Shown in pieces: positions 42,492-49,979 of a stretch of DNA of 64,000 bases. This stretch comes from Sphingomonas sp. DG1-23. GTDB taxonomy: Bacteria > Pseudomonadota > Alphaproteobacteria > Sphingomonadales > Sphingomonadaceae. The translations under genes were made by a program, and so were the position numbers. Position 1 is the first letter of the stretch. Each line of letters starts with the position of its first letter. The stretch spans positions 1 through 64,000 of the forward strand of contig NZ_JAVAMA010000013.1 in the NCBI RefSeq assembly GCF_030730875.1, given 5' to 3'. The notes beneath the pieces are model-generated. The model did no database searches and was not told the origin of the DNA. It saw only the letters and a list, made by a program, of their open reading frames with translations.

Positions 42492-43256
42492 ATGGCCTCC
42501 CGCGCCCCCTCTCTCATCCGCGTCGTCGATCTCGAAACCACCGGCCAGGCCCCGCCGACGCATGGCGTCTGCGAGATCGGCTGGCAGGACGTCGCGCTCC
42601 AGCCCGACGGGCGCTGGGAGATTTACGGCGAAGGTGGCAATCGGATGGTCAATCCGGGGCGCCAGATCCCGCCGCTGACCATGGCGATCCACCATATCCG
42701 CGACGAGGACGTGGCCGACGCGCCCTGGTGGCACGATGTCGCGCGCCCGGTGCTCGATCCATGGCCGCGCCGGGTCGCGCTGGCTGCGCACCGTGCCGAT
42801 TTCGAGCAGCAATTCTGTACTGCCTCGCTGACCCGCGGCGCCGACTGGATCTGCACGTGGAAGTGCGCGATGCGACTATGGCCGAGCTCGCCGGGCTTCT
42901 CGAACCAGATGCTGCGCTATTGGCGCAAGCCGGAGGGACTGGTGCATGAACGCGGGCTTCCCGCGCATCGCGCCTTCCCCGACGCCTATGTGACCGCCTT
43001 CCATCTGCGCGACATGCTCAACGAAGCCAGCGTCGAGCAATTGATCCAATGGTCGAACGAGCCGGGTCTGCTGCCGCGGGTCCGCTACGGCCCCGATCGC
43101 GGCAAGGAATGGAGCGAGATCGACGACGAGTCGCTCGCCGGCTTCCTGAACGATCGCGATGTGGATGTTCGCCACACTGCGCAGCAGGAACATATCCGGC
43201 GCACCGGCGGCGGGACGGTGGGCCGCAATTCGGCAACCCAGGATCTGCTGCTCTAG
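42492..43256 (+). CDS. DnaQ-like 3'-5' exonuclease
   Basis: 254 aa. Exo I motif VVDLETTGQA (D13, E15), Exo II region with LAAHRADFEQQF, and Exo III AHRAFPDAYVTAFHLRDML. The ~70-residue C-terminal part (WSNEPGLLPRVRYG, GFLNDRDVDVRHTAQQEHI) resembles the RNase T-like exonuclease extension. It probably acts in DNA repair or RNA trimming. Same strand as the small gene before it; its stop overlaps the next gene's stop on the other strand. Confidence 0.88.
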   Translation: MASRAPSLIRVVDLETTGQAPPTHGVCEIGWQDVALQPDGRWEIYGEGGNRMVNPGRQIPPLTMAIHHIRDEDVADAPWWHDVARPVLDPWPRRVALAAHRADFEQQFCTASLTRGADWICTWKCAMRLWPSSPGFSNQMLRYWRKPEGLVHERGLPAHRAFPDAYVTAFHLRDMLNEASVEQLIQWSNEPGLLPRVRYGPDRGKEWSEIDDESLAGFLNDRDVDVRHTAQQEHIRRTGGGTVGRNSATQDLLL

Positions 43257-43729
43257 CGCCGCCCGGCGATCAGCGCGCGTACCCCTTCGAGCACCCAGCC
43301 GTACACCAGATGCGAGGCCGCGCCATAAGCGTGGCCGGCGAGCGGCGTCTCGTCGGGCGCGGGGGCGAATCCGGCGGCAGGGACCACTGCTTCGTCGAGC
43401 AACGCCGCAGTGGCCACGCCATAGGCGCTGCCGAAGCCCGCGCTCGCCTCGGGCCTGTATTCGGTGAGCACCCCATAGATGCCGCCAATCACGGCCCCGG
43501 CGATATAATGGACCGCCTGCCCTGCCGGCGCGCGATAAGGCTCGGGCACGGGATCGCCGATCACTGCCTCGCTCGCCGCGTCGGCCGCCTTGACGGTCGC
43601 GGGATCCTCGTCGCTATCGGGAAGCAGCTTTTGCGTCTGCGCCTGGAAGGCGGCCATTGCCGCCGATGCGACGAGCCCCGCCGTGACGCCGACGAGAAGC
43701 CCGAGAAAGGGACGCGGTTGCTGTGCCAT
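43253..43729 (-). CDS. YagU/DUF1440-like membrane protein
   Basis: 158 aa from ATG 43729. Hydrophobic segments: FLGLLVGVTAGLVASAAMAAF, AVHYIAGAVIGGIYGVLTEY and GSAYGVATAALLDEAVVPAAG. The middle helix-loop (EPYRAPAGQAVHYIAG) and AYGAASHLVYGWVLEGVRALI recall the YagU/DUF1440 family, some members of which aid acid resistance. Assignment is by memory and moderate. Confidence 0.6.
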   Translation of the reverse strand: MAQQPRPFLGLLVGVTAGLVASAAMAAFQAQTQKLLPDSDEDPATVKAADAASEAVIGDPVPEPYRAPAGQAVHYIAGAVIGGIYGVLTEYRPEASAGFGSAYGVATAALLDEAVVPAAGFAPAPDETPLAGHAYGAASHLVYGWVLEGVRALIAGRR

Positions 43730-43812
43730 GCGCTGCTCCGATGCTGGACTGTCCCGAACGCCCGCGCGGCCGTCTGGTTCAGCTGGGCCAGCGGCGGCGC
43801 GGCGCGCGCCGG

Positions 43813-44697
43813 TCAATAGGCGACGCGGGTTACCGCGAGCTTGTGCTTCGCGAGCTGCTCCTGGACGCTGCCTGCGCCGGCGAGATGCCCGGCACCCACG
43901 GCGACGAAGACCGTTCCCGGCTGTGCGAGACGCTTGCCGATCCACTCGGCCCAGCGCGCATTGCGATCGGCGAGCAGCACCTTGGCGATCTCCGGCGTGT
44001 CGGCAAGCTCCTCGTTCATCACCCGGCCCAGCGCCTCGGGATCGCCTGCCGACCAGCTCGCGACCATCTTGTCGAGCTGATCGCCCATCTTCGCATAATC
44101 ATCGATCGTCGAGATGAGGAACTTGACCTGGAGGGGTTCGGGCAGCGTGTCGAAAAAGCCGAGCTGCTCCTCGACCGTCTCGAGACCGATCAGCTGCTTG
44201 TTGGCCGTCTTGGCGGCAGTCGCGAGCGCGCGTTCGGCGCCGCTCGCGGGATCGTAGCCGAGCTTGGGCAGGCCGGCCATGGTGAGCGTGACCGCCGCGA
44301 ACCACGGATCGACGCGATCGAGCGCCGCGGCCGGAACCCCGACATCCGCCAGCGCCTTGCCGAAGGCGTCGCGCTTGTCCGCCGGCAGCTTTTCGGTGAG
44401 CGTCGGGCCGGTCGGGTTGACCGCGGTCTTCAGGATCAGGCCCTGCATCGTCGCCGCGTCGGGCTCGATCATTTCGAGAACCAGCTCGTCGCTCTTGTCG
44501 AAGGCCGCCTTGACGCCTTCGTCGAACCAGCTGAGGCCCGGCTTCAGGACATGGACCGTGCCGAACAGATAGATCGTCGTGTCCGCATCCTTGACGACCC
44601 AGAGCGCCGGATCCGCGTCCTTCGTCTCCTGCGCAAGCGCCGGTGGAGCGGCGAGCAGTACGAAAGCGGTCAGGACGCGCGGCAGGAACTTGAGCAT
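43813..44697 (-). CDS. TraB/GumN family protein
   Basis: 294-aa secreted protein: signal peptide MLKFLPRVLTAFVLLAAPPALAQ, then the TraB/GumN fold. The first motif is YLFGTVHVLKPGLSW (His of the GTxH motif), then DELVLEMIEPD and the closing FVAVGAGHLAGAGSVQEQL with a second GxxH. This family is related to Tiki-type metalloproteases. GumN itself is linked to xanthan genes, but no exopolysaccharide cluster is present. Confidence 0.88.
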   Translation of the reverse strand: MLKFLPRVLTAFVLLAAPPALAQETKDADPALWVVKDADTTIYLFGTVHVLKPGLSWFDEGVKAAFDKSDELVLEMIEPDAATMQGLILKTAVNPTGPTLTEKLPADKRDAFGKALADVGVPAAALDRVDPWFAAVTLTMAGLPKLGYDPASGAERALATAAKTANKQLIGLETVEEQLGFFDTLPEPLQVKFLISTIDDYAKMGDQLDKMVASWSAGDPEALGRVMNEELADTPEIAKVLLADRNARWAEWIGKRLAQPGTVFVAVGAGHLAGAGSVQEQLAKHKLAVTRVAY

Positions 44698-44752
44698 CTG
44701 GAATGCACTCCGGGGCGGAAAATATCTTCGATTCGTAGCAGCCCGTACGGGC

Positions 44753-45973
44753 TCAGGCGAGGTCCTTGAGCGGCGTGGCGGCGTCGGCCAGCCGTGCGGG
44801 ATCGACCGCTGCGGCCTCGACCACGAGCTTGCGACCCTGGACATAGTCCTTGATCGCATTGACGCAGTCGAGCGCGATCACCCGGCCTGCCCGCAAATAG
44901 AGCAGCGAGAAGCTGCGGCCCGCCGGATCGCCGCGCAGCACCATTTCGTCATGCCCGGCCGAGATGCCGACGGTCTGCAGCTTGAGATCGTACTGGTTCG
45001 ACCAGAACCACGGCACTGCATCATAGGCGGCGTCGATCCCGAGGATGGTCTTCGCGGCGACGGTGGCCTGGTCGTTGGCGTTCTGCACCGATTCGAGGCG
45101 GACGCAGCGATCCTCGGCGAAGCGATTGGCGTGGAGCGCGCAATCGCCGACCGCGAATATGTCGGGGAGCGAGGTGCGGCATTGCGCGTCGACCAGCACG
45201 CCATTGCCGCCGTTCGCGCCGGCATCGAGCAAGGGCGCCACTGCGGGATCGATTCCGATCCCGACGATCGCCATTTCGGCGGACAGCGTCTCGCCATCGG
45301 CCAGCCGAACGCCGGTGACGCGATCTTCGCCGAGAATCGCTTCGACCGTCACGCCGAGCCGCACTTCGACGCCGTGCGCGCGATGCTCCTCCTCGAAGAA
45401 GCGCGACAGCGGTTCGCCTGCGACGCGCGCGAGCACCCGGTCCTGCGCTTCGAGCACGGTGACCTGCCGCCCGAGCTTGGCGAGTACCGCCGCCGCCTCG
45501 AGCCCGATATAGCCGCCGCCGATCACCGCCACGCGGCGCACCTCGGGCAGCTCGGCGATCATCCGGTCGACATCGGCGCGTGTGCGGACGGTGTGGATGC
45601 CGGCGAGATCGCCCCCGGCGCAGGCGAGCCGGCGCGGTTTGCCCCCGGTCGCCCAGATCAGCGTGCCGTAGCCGATCGTCTCGCCCACCGCGGTGACGAT
45701 CGCATGGCCGGCCGGATCGACGCGCAGCGCGGTGCGGCCGGGCAGCAGCGTCACCGCGCGTTCGTCCCAGAATGCCGCATTGCGGATCAGCAGCCGTTCG
45801 AACGGCTTGTCGCCGGCGAGATATTCCTTGGAGAGCGGCGGCCGCTCATAGGGCAGGTCGGGCTCGTCGCCGAGCAGACCGATCGAACCTTCGAACTTGT
45901 GCTGGCGCAGCGCGATCGCCGCCTGCGCGCCGGCATGGCCCGCACCGACGATCAGGACGTCGCAACGCATCAT
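44753..45973 (-). CDS. FAD-dependent ferredoxin/rubredoxin-type reductase
   Basis: 406-aa pyridine nucleotide-disulfide oxidoreductase of the putidaredoxin/rhodocoxin reductase group. FAD motif DVLIVGAGHAGAQAAIALR, RPPLSKEYL, NAD motif VAVIGGGYIGLEAAAVLAKLG, FAVGDCALHAN and the C-terminal WFWSNQYDLKLQTVG. ATG 45973 overlaps the fghA stop as ATGA. The last gene in the formaldehyde operon; its electron acceptor is not encoded nearby. Confidence 0.87.
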   Translation of the reverse strand: MMRCDVLIVGAGHAGAQAAIALRQHKFEGSIGLLGDEPDLPYERPPLSKEYLAGDKPFERLLIRNAAFWDERAVTLLPGRTALRVDPAGHAIVTAVGETIGYGTLIWATGGKPRRLACAGGDLAGIHTVRTRADVDRMIAELPEVRRVAVIGGGYIGLEAAAVLAKLGRQVTVLEAQDRVLARVAGEPLSRFFEEEHRAHGVEVRLGVTVEAILGEDRVTGVRLADGETLSAEMAIVGIGIDPAVAPLLDAGANGGNGVLVDAQCRTSLPDIFAVGDCALHANRFAEDRCVRLESVQNANDQATVAAKTILGIDAAYDAVPWFWSNQYDLKLQTVGISAGHDEMVLRGDPAGRSFSLLYLRAGRVIALDCVNAIKDYVQGRKLVVEAAAVDPARLADAATPLKDLA

Positions 45974-46803
45974 GCCCGCAGCCGTTCGGCATGCCAGGCG
46001 ACATGCTCGGCGAGGAAGCTCGAGACGAAATAATAGCTGTGATCGTAGCCCGGTTGCAGCCGCAGAGTCAGCGCGATGCCCGCGGCATCGCACGCGGCGC
46101 GCAGCAGCTCGGGGCGCAATTGCTCGTGGAGGAATTGGTCGGCATCGCCGACGTCGATCAGCAACTCGCCGACGCGCGCGCCGTCGAGGATCAGTGCGCA
46201 GGTGTCATAGGCGCGCCATGCAGCGCGATCCGTGCCGAGATAGCCGGCCAACGCCTTCTCGCCCCATGGCACCACGCTCGGCGCGACGATCGGCGCGAAG
46301 GCCGAGACGCTGCGGAAGCGCGCGGGATTGCGCAGCGCGACGGTCAGCGCGCCGTGCCCGCCCATCGAATGGCCGGTAATCCCCTGGGCGCCCATGTCGG
46401 CCGGGAACTCGGCGGCGATCAGTGCGGGCAGCTCCTGCTCGACATAGGTGCGCATGCGAAAGTGCGGCGCCCAGGGCGCCTCGGTCGCATCGACATAGAA
46501 GCCCGCGCCCTGGCCGAAATCATAGGCGTCGTCATCCGCCACTCCCTCGCCGCGCGGCGAGGTGTCGGGTGCGACGAAGATCACCCCGTGCTCGGCGCAG
46601 GCCCGGCGATATTCGCCTTTGTCGGTGACGTTGGCGTGGGTGCAGGTCAGTCCCGAGAGATACCAGAGCACCGGCAGCTTCGCGCCGTCCGCGTGCGGCG
46701 GGACATAGACCGAGAAGGTCATGTCGGTGCCGGTCGCCGTCGAGGCGTGGCGATACACGCCCTGCACGCCGCCATGGGATTTGTTGGTCGAGAGGGTTTC
46801 CAT
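45970..46803 (-). CDS. fghA: S-formylglutathione hydrolase
   Basis: 277-aa esterase that splits S-formylglutathione to formate and glutathione. The nucleophile is S146 in GITGHSMGGHGAL, with TGxxC-type LSGLTCTHANVTDKG and PDTSPRGEG as conserved loops. The C-terminal His is in PGYDHSYYFVSSF. ATG 46803 (METLSTNKSHGG) was chosen over the long open frame that shadows purU. 8 nt after purU. Confidence 0.95.
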   Translation of the reverse strand: METLSTNKSHGGVQGVYRHASTATGTDMTFSVYVPPHADGAKLPVLWYLSGLTCTHANVTDKGEYRRACAEHGVIFVAPDTSPRGEGVADDDAYDFGQGAGFYVDATEAPWAPHFRMRTYVEQELPALIAAEFPADMGAQGITGHSMGGHGALTVALRNPARFRSVSAFAPIVAPSVVPWGEKALAGYLGTDRAAWRAYDTCALILDGARVGELLIDVGDADQFLHEQLRPELLRAACDAAGIALTLRLQPGYDHSYYFVSSFLAEHVAWHAERLRA

Positions 46804-46811
46804 GCGACTCC

Positions 46812-47657
46812 TTACCGGAAGACGATCGTGCGGATGCCGTTGAGGAACACCCGCCGCGCGCCGGCCCATTGCACTGCACGGGCGAGCACCTGCGCCTCGA
46901 TGTCGCGGCCGATGCGGATCATGTCGTCGACCGAGGCGCGGTGGTCGATCCGCTCGACCGCCTGTTCGATGATCGGCCCCTCGTCGAGTTCGCTGGTGAC
47001 GAAGTGCGCGGTCGCACCGATCAGCTTGACCCCGCGCTCGTGCGCGCGGTGATAGGGCCGCGCGCCCTTGAAGCTCGGCAGGAAGCTGTGATGGATGTTG
47101 ATGCAGCGCCCGGCCAGCCGTTCGACCAGCGCCGGCGACAGGATCTGCATGTAGCGCGCGAGGATCAGATACTCGGCGTTCAGCCCCTCGTACCGGTCGA
47201 TGATCGCCGCTTCCTGTGCCTGCTTCCCGGCGGGAAGCAACGTGAAGGGCAGCCCGTGCCATTCGGTGAGCGCGCGCAGCGTGTCGTGATTCGAGACCAC
47301 GCCGACGATCTCGACCCCCAGCGACCGCGTCTGCCAGCGATGGAGCAGGTCGTTGAGGCAATGCGATCCCTGCGACACCGCGATCAGCACGCGCGGGCGC
47401 TCGCCGGCGTCCGAAAGCTCCCAGTTCAGCGCGAGGTTTTCGGCAACCGGGGCGAAGGCATCGCGCAGCGCTTCGGTCTCCAGCGGCGCGTCCACCGCCT
47501 TGAACTCGACTCGCATGAAGAAGCGCCCGGCGTCGAGATCGGCATATTGCTGGCTGTCGAGGATGAATCCGCCGCGCTCCGCCAGGAAGCCGCTGACTGC
47601 GGCGACGATGCCGGGGCGATCCTCGCAATCGAGCGTCAGGATCCACGAGGGCGGCAT
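46812..47657 (-). CDS. purU: Formyltetrahydrofolate deformylase
   Basis: 281-aa hydrolase of 10-formyl-THF to formate and THF. N-terminal ACT domain (ILTLDCEDRPGIVAAVSGFL, ~5-24, with the Met/Gly sensing fold), then the formyltransferase-like domain with SFLPSFKGARPYHRA, HFVTSELDEGPIIEQ, and IRIGRDIEAQVLARAV. Asp in DEGPII is catalytic in this family. It shares TGATG with the cupin gene upstream. Its place inside the formaldehyde-to-formate operon is unusual. Confidence 0.95.
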   Translation of the reverse strand: MPPSWILTLDCEDRPGIVAAVSGFLAERGGFILDSQQYADLDAGRFFMRVEFKAVDAPLETEALRDAFAPVAENLALNWELSDAGERPRVLIAVSQGSHCLNDLLHRWQTRSLGVEIVGVVSNHDTLRALTEWHGLPFTLLPAGKQAQEAAIIDRYEGLNAEYLILARYMQILSPALVERLAGRCINIHHSFLPSFKGARPYHRAHERGVKLIGATAHFVTSELDEGPIIEQAVERIDHRASVDDMIRIGRDIEAQVLARAVQWAGARRVFLNGIRTIVFR

Positions 47658-48013
47658 CAGGCCTCGACGATCGGACGCTGCGGCGAGCCTTCGCCCAGAT
47701 TGTGCGTGCCGCCCGGCTCGATATTGATCAGCCGGACTTCGCCATGGCGCGCGACCGGGCGATGCTCGACGCCGCGCGGGACGACGAAAAGCTCGCCCGG
47801 GCCGAGCGTGACGATGCGGTCGCGCAGCTCGATGTCGAGCACGCCGTCCACAACGAGGAAGAAGTCGTCGGTGTCGTCATGGACATGCCAGACGAACTCG
47901 CCTTCCACCTTCACGATGCGCACGTCGTTGCCGTTGTAGGAGGCGACGCGGCGCGGCGCCCAATGCTCGGTGAAGCTGGCGAACTTCTCCGCGAGATTGA
48001 CGGCGTCGTTCAC
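47657..48013 (-). CDS. Cupin-domain protein of the formaldehyde operon
   Basis: 118-aa single cupin. Metal motif 1 is EFVWHVHDDTDDFFLVVDG (HxHx3-5E-like, with His pair and Asp), motif 2 PGELFVVPRGVEHRP. The ATG overlaps the VOC stop as ATGA and the stop overlaps purU as TGATG, so translation is chained. Role unknown: perhaps a metal-dependent accessory of formaldehyde or formyl metabolism. Confidence 0.85.
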   Translation of the reverse strand: MNDAVNLAEKFASFTEHWAPRRVASYNGNDVRIVKVEGEFVWHVHDDTDDFFLVVDGVLDIELRDRIVTLGPGELFVVPRGVEHRPVARHGEVRLINIEPGGTHNLGEGSPQRPIVEA

Positions 48014-48411
48014 GCCGCCACGCGCCAGACCGCACAGAGCTTGTTGCCGTCGGGATCGCGGACATAGCTCAGATGCATCTTGCCCAGAAGGCCGCCATCG
48101 CGTTCGCCGGGCGGATCCTCGATCGACTTGCCGCCATGGGCGACGGCGACGTCATGGAATTCCTTCACCTGCTCGGCCGATGTGCATTTGAACGCGATCG
48201 TGCCGCCATTGGCGCAATGCGCCGGCTCGTCGTTGATCGGCTCGGAGATGCCCAGCGTCCCGCCGTCGTGCCGGTAGAACAGGCGCTTGTGCCCGCTCGC
48301 CGCGACGTGGCGGAGCGGTTCGCCCGAAAAGCCGAGTGTGCCGAGCACCGCGTCATAGAATTGCTTCGATCGCTCGATGTCGTTCGATCCGATCACGATG
48401 TGATTGAACAT
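48010..48411 (-). CDS. VOC-family (glyoxalase-like) protein of the formaldehyde operon
   Basis: 133-aa vicinal-oxygen-chelate protein with paired beta-alpha-beta-beta-beta modules: MFNHIVIGSNDIERSKQFYDAVLG, then KMHLSYVRDPDGNKLCAVWRV. Possible metal ligands are H4 and a Glu/Asp late in each module. It lies 9 nt after frmA and overlaps the cupin gene. It may handle S-hydroxymethylglutathione or a related adduct, but I see no direct proof. Confidence 0.87.
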   Translation of the reverse strand: MFNHIVIGSNDIERSKQFYDAVLGTLGFSGEPLRHVAASGHKRLFYRHDGGTLGISEPINDEPAHCANGGTIAFKCTSAEQVKEFHDVAVAHGGKSIEDPPGERDGGLLGKMHLSYVRDPDGNKLCAVWRVAA

Positions 48412-48420
48412 GTGCCTTCC

Positions 48421-49533
48421 TCAATAGACCACGACGCTGCGGATGCTCTCGCCGGCATGCATCAGGTCGAAGCCCTTGTTGATCTCTTCCAGCGTCAGGA
48501 CATGGGTGATCATCGGGTCGATCTGGATCTTGCCGTTCATGTACCAGTCGACGATCTTGGGAACGTCGGTTCGGCCCTTGGCCCCGCCGAACGCGGTGCC
48601 GCGCCAGTTGCGCCCGGTGACCAGCTGGAACGGCCGCGTCGCGATCTCCTTGCCCGCCTCGGCGACACCGATGATGATCGACGTGCCCCAGCCGCGATGG
48701 CACGCCTCCAGCGCGGTGCGCATCACTTCGGTGTTGCCGGTGCAATCGAAGGTGAAGTCGGCGCCGCCGTCGGTGAGCGTCAGGATCTCCGCGATCACCT
48801 GCTCGCGCGATTTGCCGCGGCCGTCGACGAAGTCGGTCATGCCGAAGCGGCGGCCCCATTCCTCGCGGTCGGGGTTGATGTCGACGCCGATGATCTTGTC
48901 GGCCCCTGCCATCTTCGCGCCCTGGAGCACGTTGAGCCCGATCCCGCCCAGCCCGAACACCACCACATTGTCGCCGACCTGGACCTTGGCGGTGTTGACC
49001 ACCGCGCCGACTCCGGTGGTTACCCCGCAGCCGATATAGCAGCTGGTCTGGAATGGCGCGTCCGCGCGAATCTTCGCCACCGCGATCTCGGGCAGCACGG
49101 TGAAGTTCGAGAAGGTCGAGCAGCCCATATAATGGAAGATGGCCTGGCCCTTGTGACTGAACCGCGACGTGCCGTCGGGCATCAGCCCCTTGCCCTGCGT
49201 CGCCCGGATCGCGGTGCACAGGTTGGTCTTGCCCGATAGGCACGACTTACACTGGCGGCATTCGGGGGTGTAGAGCGGGATGACATGATCGCCCGGCGCC
49301 ACGCTGGTCACTCCGGCGCCCACCTCGCGGACGATTCCGGCGCCTTCATGCCCGAGCACCGAGGGGAACAGCCCCTCCGAATCGAGGCCGTCGAGCGTAT
49401 AGGCATCGGTATGGCAGATGCCGGTCGCCATGATCTCGACCAGCACTTCGCCGGCCCTGGGCCCTTCGAGATCGAGTTCGACGATCTCGAGCGGTTGCTT
49501 CGCCTCGAATGCGACGGCGGCTCTGGTCTTCAT
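48421..49533 (-). CDS. frmA: S-(hydroxymethyl)glutathione dehydrogenase (class III alcohol dehydrogenase)
   Basis: 370-aa zinc/NAD enzyme oxidising the spontaneous formaldehyde-glutathione adduct to S-formylglutathione. Catalytic zinc ligands C40, H62-E63 and C169; structural zinc Cys at 92, 95, 98 and 106 (ECRQCKSCLSGKTNLC). NAD motif VVVFGLGGIGLNVLQGAK. First gene of the operon frmA-VOC-cupin-purU-fghA-reductase. No adjacent FrmR-type regulator is seen. Confidence 0.97.
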   Translation of the reverse strand: MKTRAAVAFEAKQPLEIVELDLEGPRAGEVLVEIMATGICHTDAYTLDGLDSEGLFPSVLGHEGAGIVREVGAGVTSVAPGDHVIPLYTPECRQCKSCLSGKTNLCTAIRATQGKGLMPDGTSRFSHKGQAIFHYMGCSTFSNFTVLPEIAVAKIRADAPFQTSCYIGCGVTTGVGAVVNTAKVQVGDNVVVFGLGGIGLNVLQGAKMAGADKIIGVDINPDREEWGRRFGMTDFVDGRGKSREQVIAEILTLTDGGADFTFDCTGNTEVMRTALEACHRGWGTSIIIGVAEAGKEIATRPFQLVTGRNWRGTAFGGAKGRTDVPKIVDWYMNGKIQIDPMITHVLTLEEINKGFDLMHAGESIRSVVVY

Positions 49534-49595
49534 GGAACGTCTCCTTGCTCAGCCGCCTGATCGGGGAACCGAGGGCGGCTTGCAAGGAGGGAAAA

Positions 49596-49670
<75 letters not shown>

Positions 49671-49761
49671 ACTCGCCGGTCAGGGACCGGGCGGGAGGGG
49701 CCTATGTGCTTGGGGGTGACCGATTGTCAACCCGAAGCCGGCCGGTTTATCCACGCTCCGC

Positions 49762-49908
49762 ATGAACGATGCGGAAAAACACGCCCGGCGCGCCGAAGCG
49801 CTGCGGGCGAATCTGAGAAAACGAAAAGCGCAGGCGCGCGCGCAGGCGAGCGAGGCCGAGCCTCAGCGCGACTGCACCCAGCCCGCGGCGGACGACCCCA
49901 AGGCGTAG
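49762..49908 (+). CDS. Small basic protein (48 aa), unknown function
   Basis: ATG 49762 to TAG 49908. MNDAEKHARRAEALRANLRK is followed by RKAQARAQASEAEPQRDC, a Lys/Arg/Ala-rich helix. Short proteins of the form AARAEALRANLRRRKAQAR are common in sphingomonads. Coding status is plausible, not proven. Its 3' end overlaps the 3' end of a minus-strand small frame (49863-49979). Confidence 0.6.
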   Translation: MNDAEKHARRAEALRANLRKRKAQARAQASEAEPQRDCTQPAADDPKA

Positions 49909-49979
49909 CCTTTGTCGATGATGACGTGCGGCCCCATCAGATACATCGCCATGGTGACGGCACCCGCCAGAAACCACAT
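49863..49979 (-). CDS. Possible 38-aa membrane protein coupled to the M24 peptidase
   Basis: The ATG at 49979 shares bases with the peptidase stop (TGATG). The product MWFLAGAVTMAMYLMGPHVI followed by IDKGYALGSSAAGWVQSR has one clear transmembrane helix. Translational coupling and the hydrophobic start favour a real gene, but length is short and it overlaps a plus-strand frame. Function unknown. Confidence 0.45.
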   Translation of the reverse strand: MWFLAGAVTMAMYLMGPHVIIDKGYALGSSAAGWVQSR

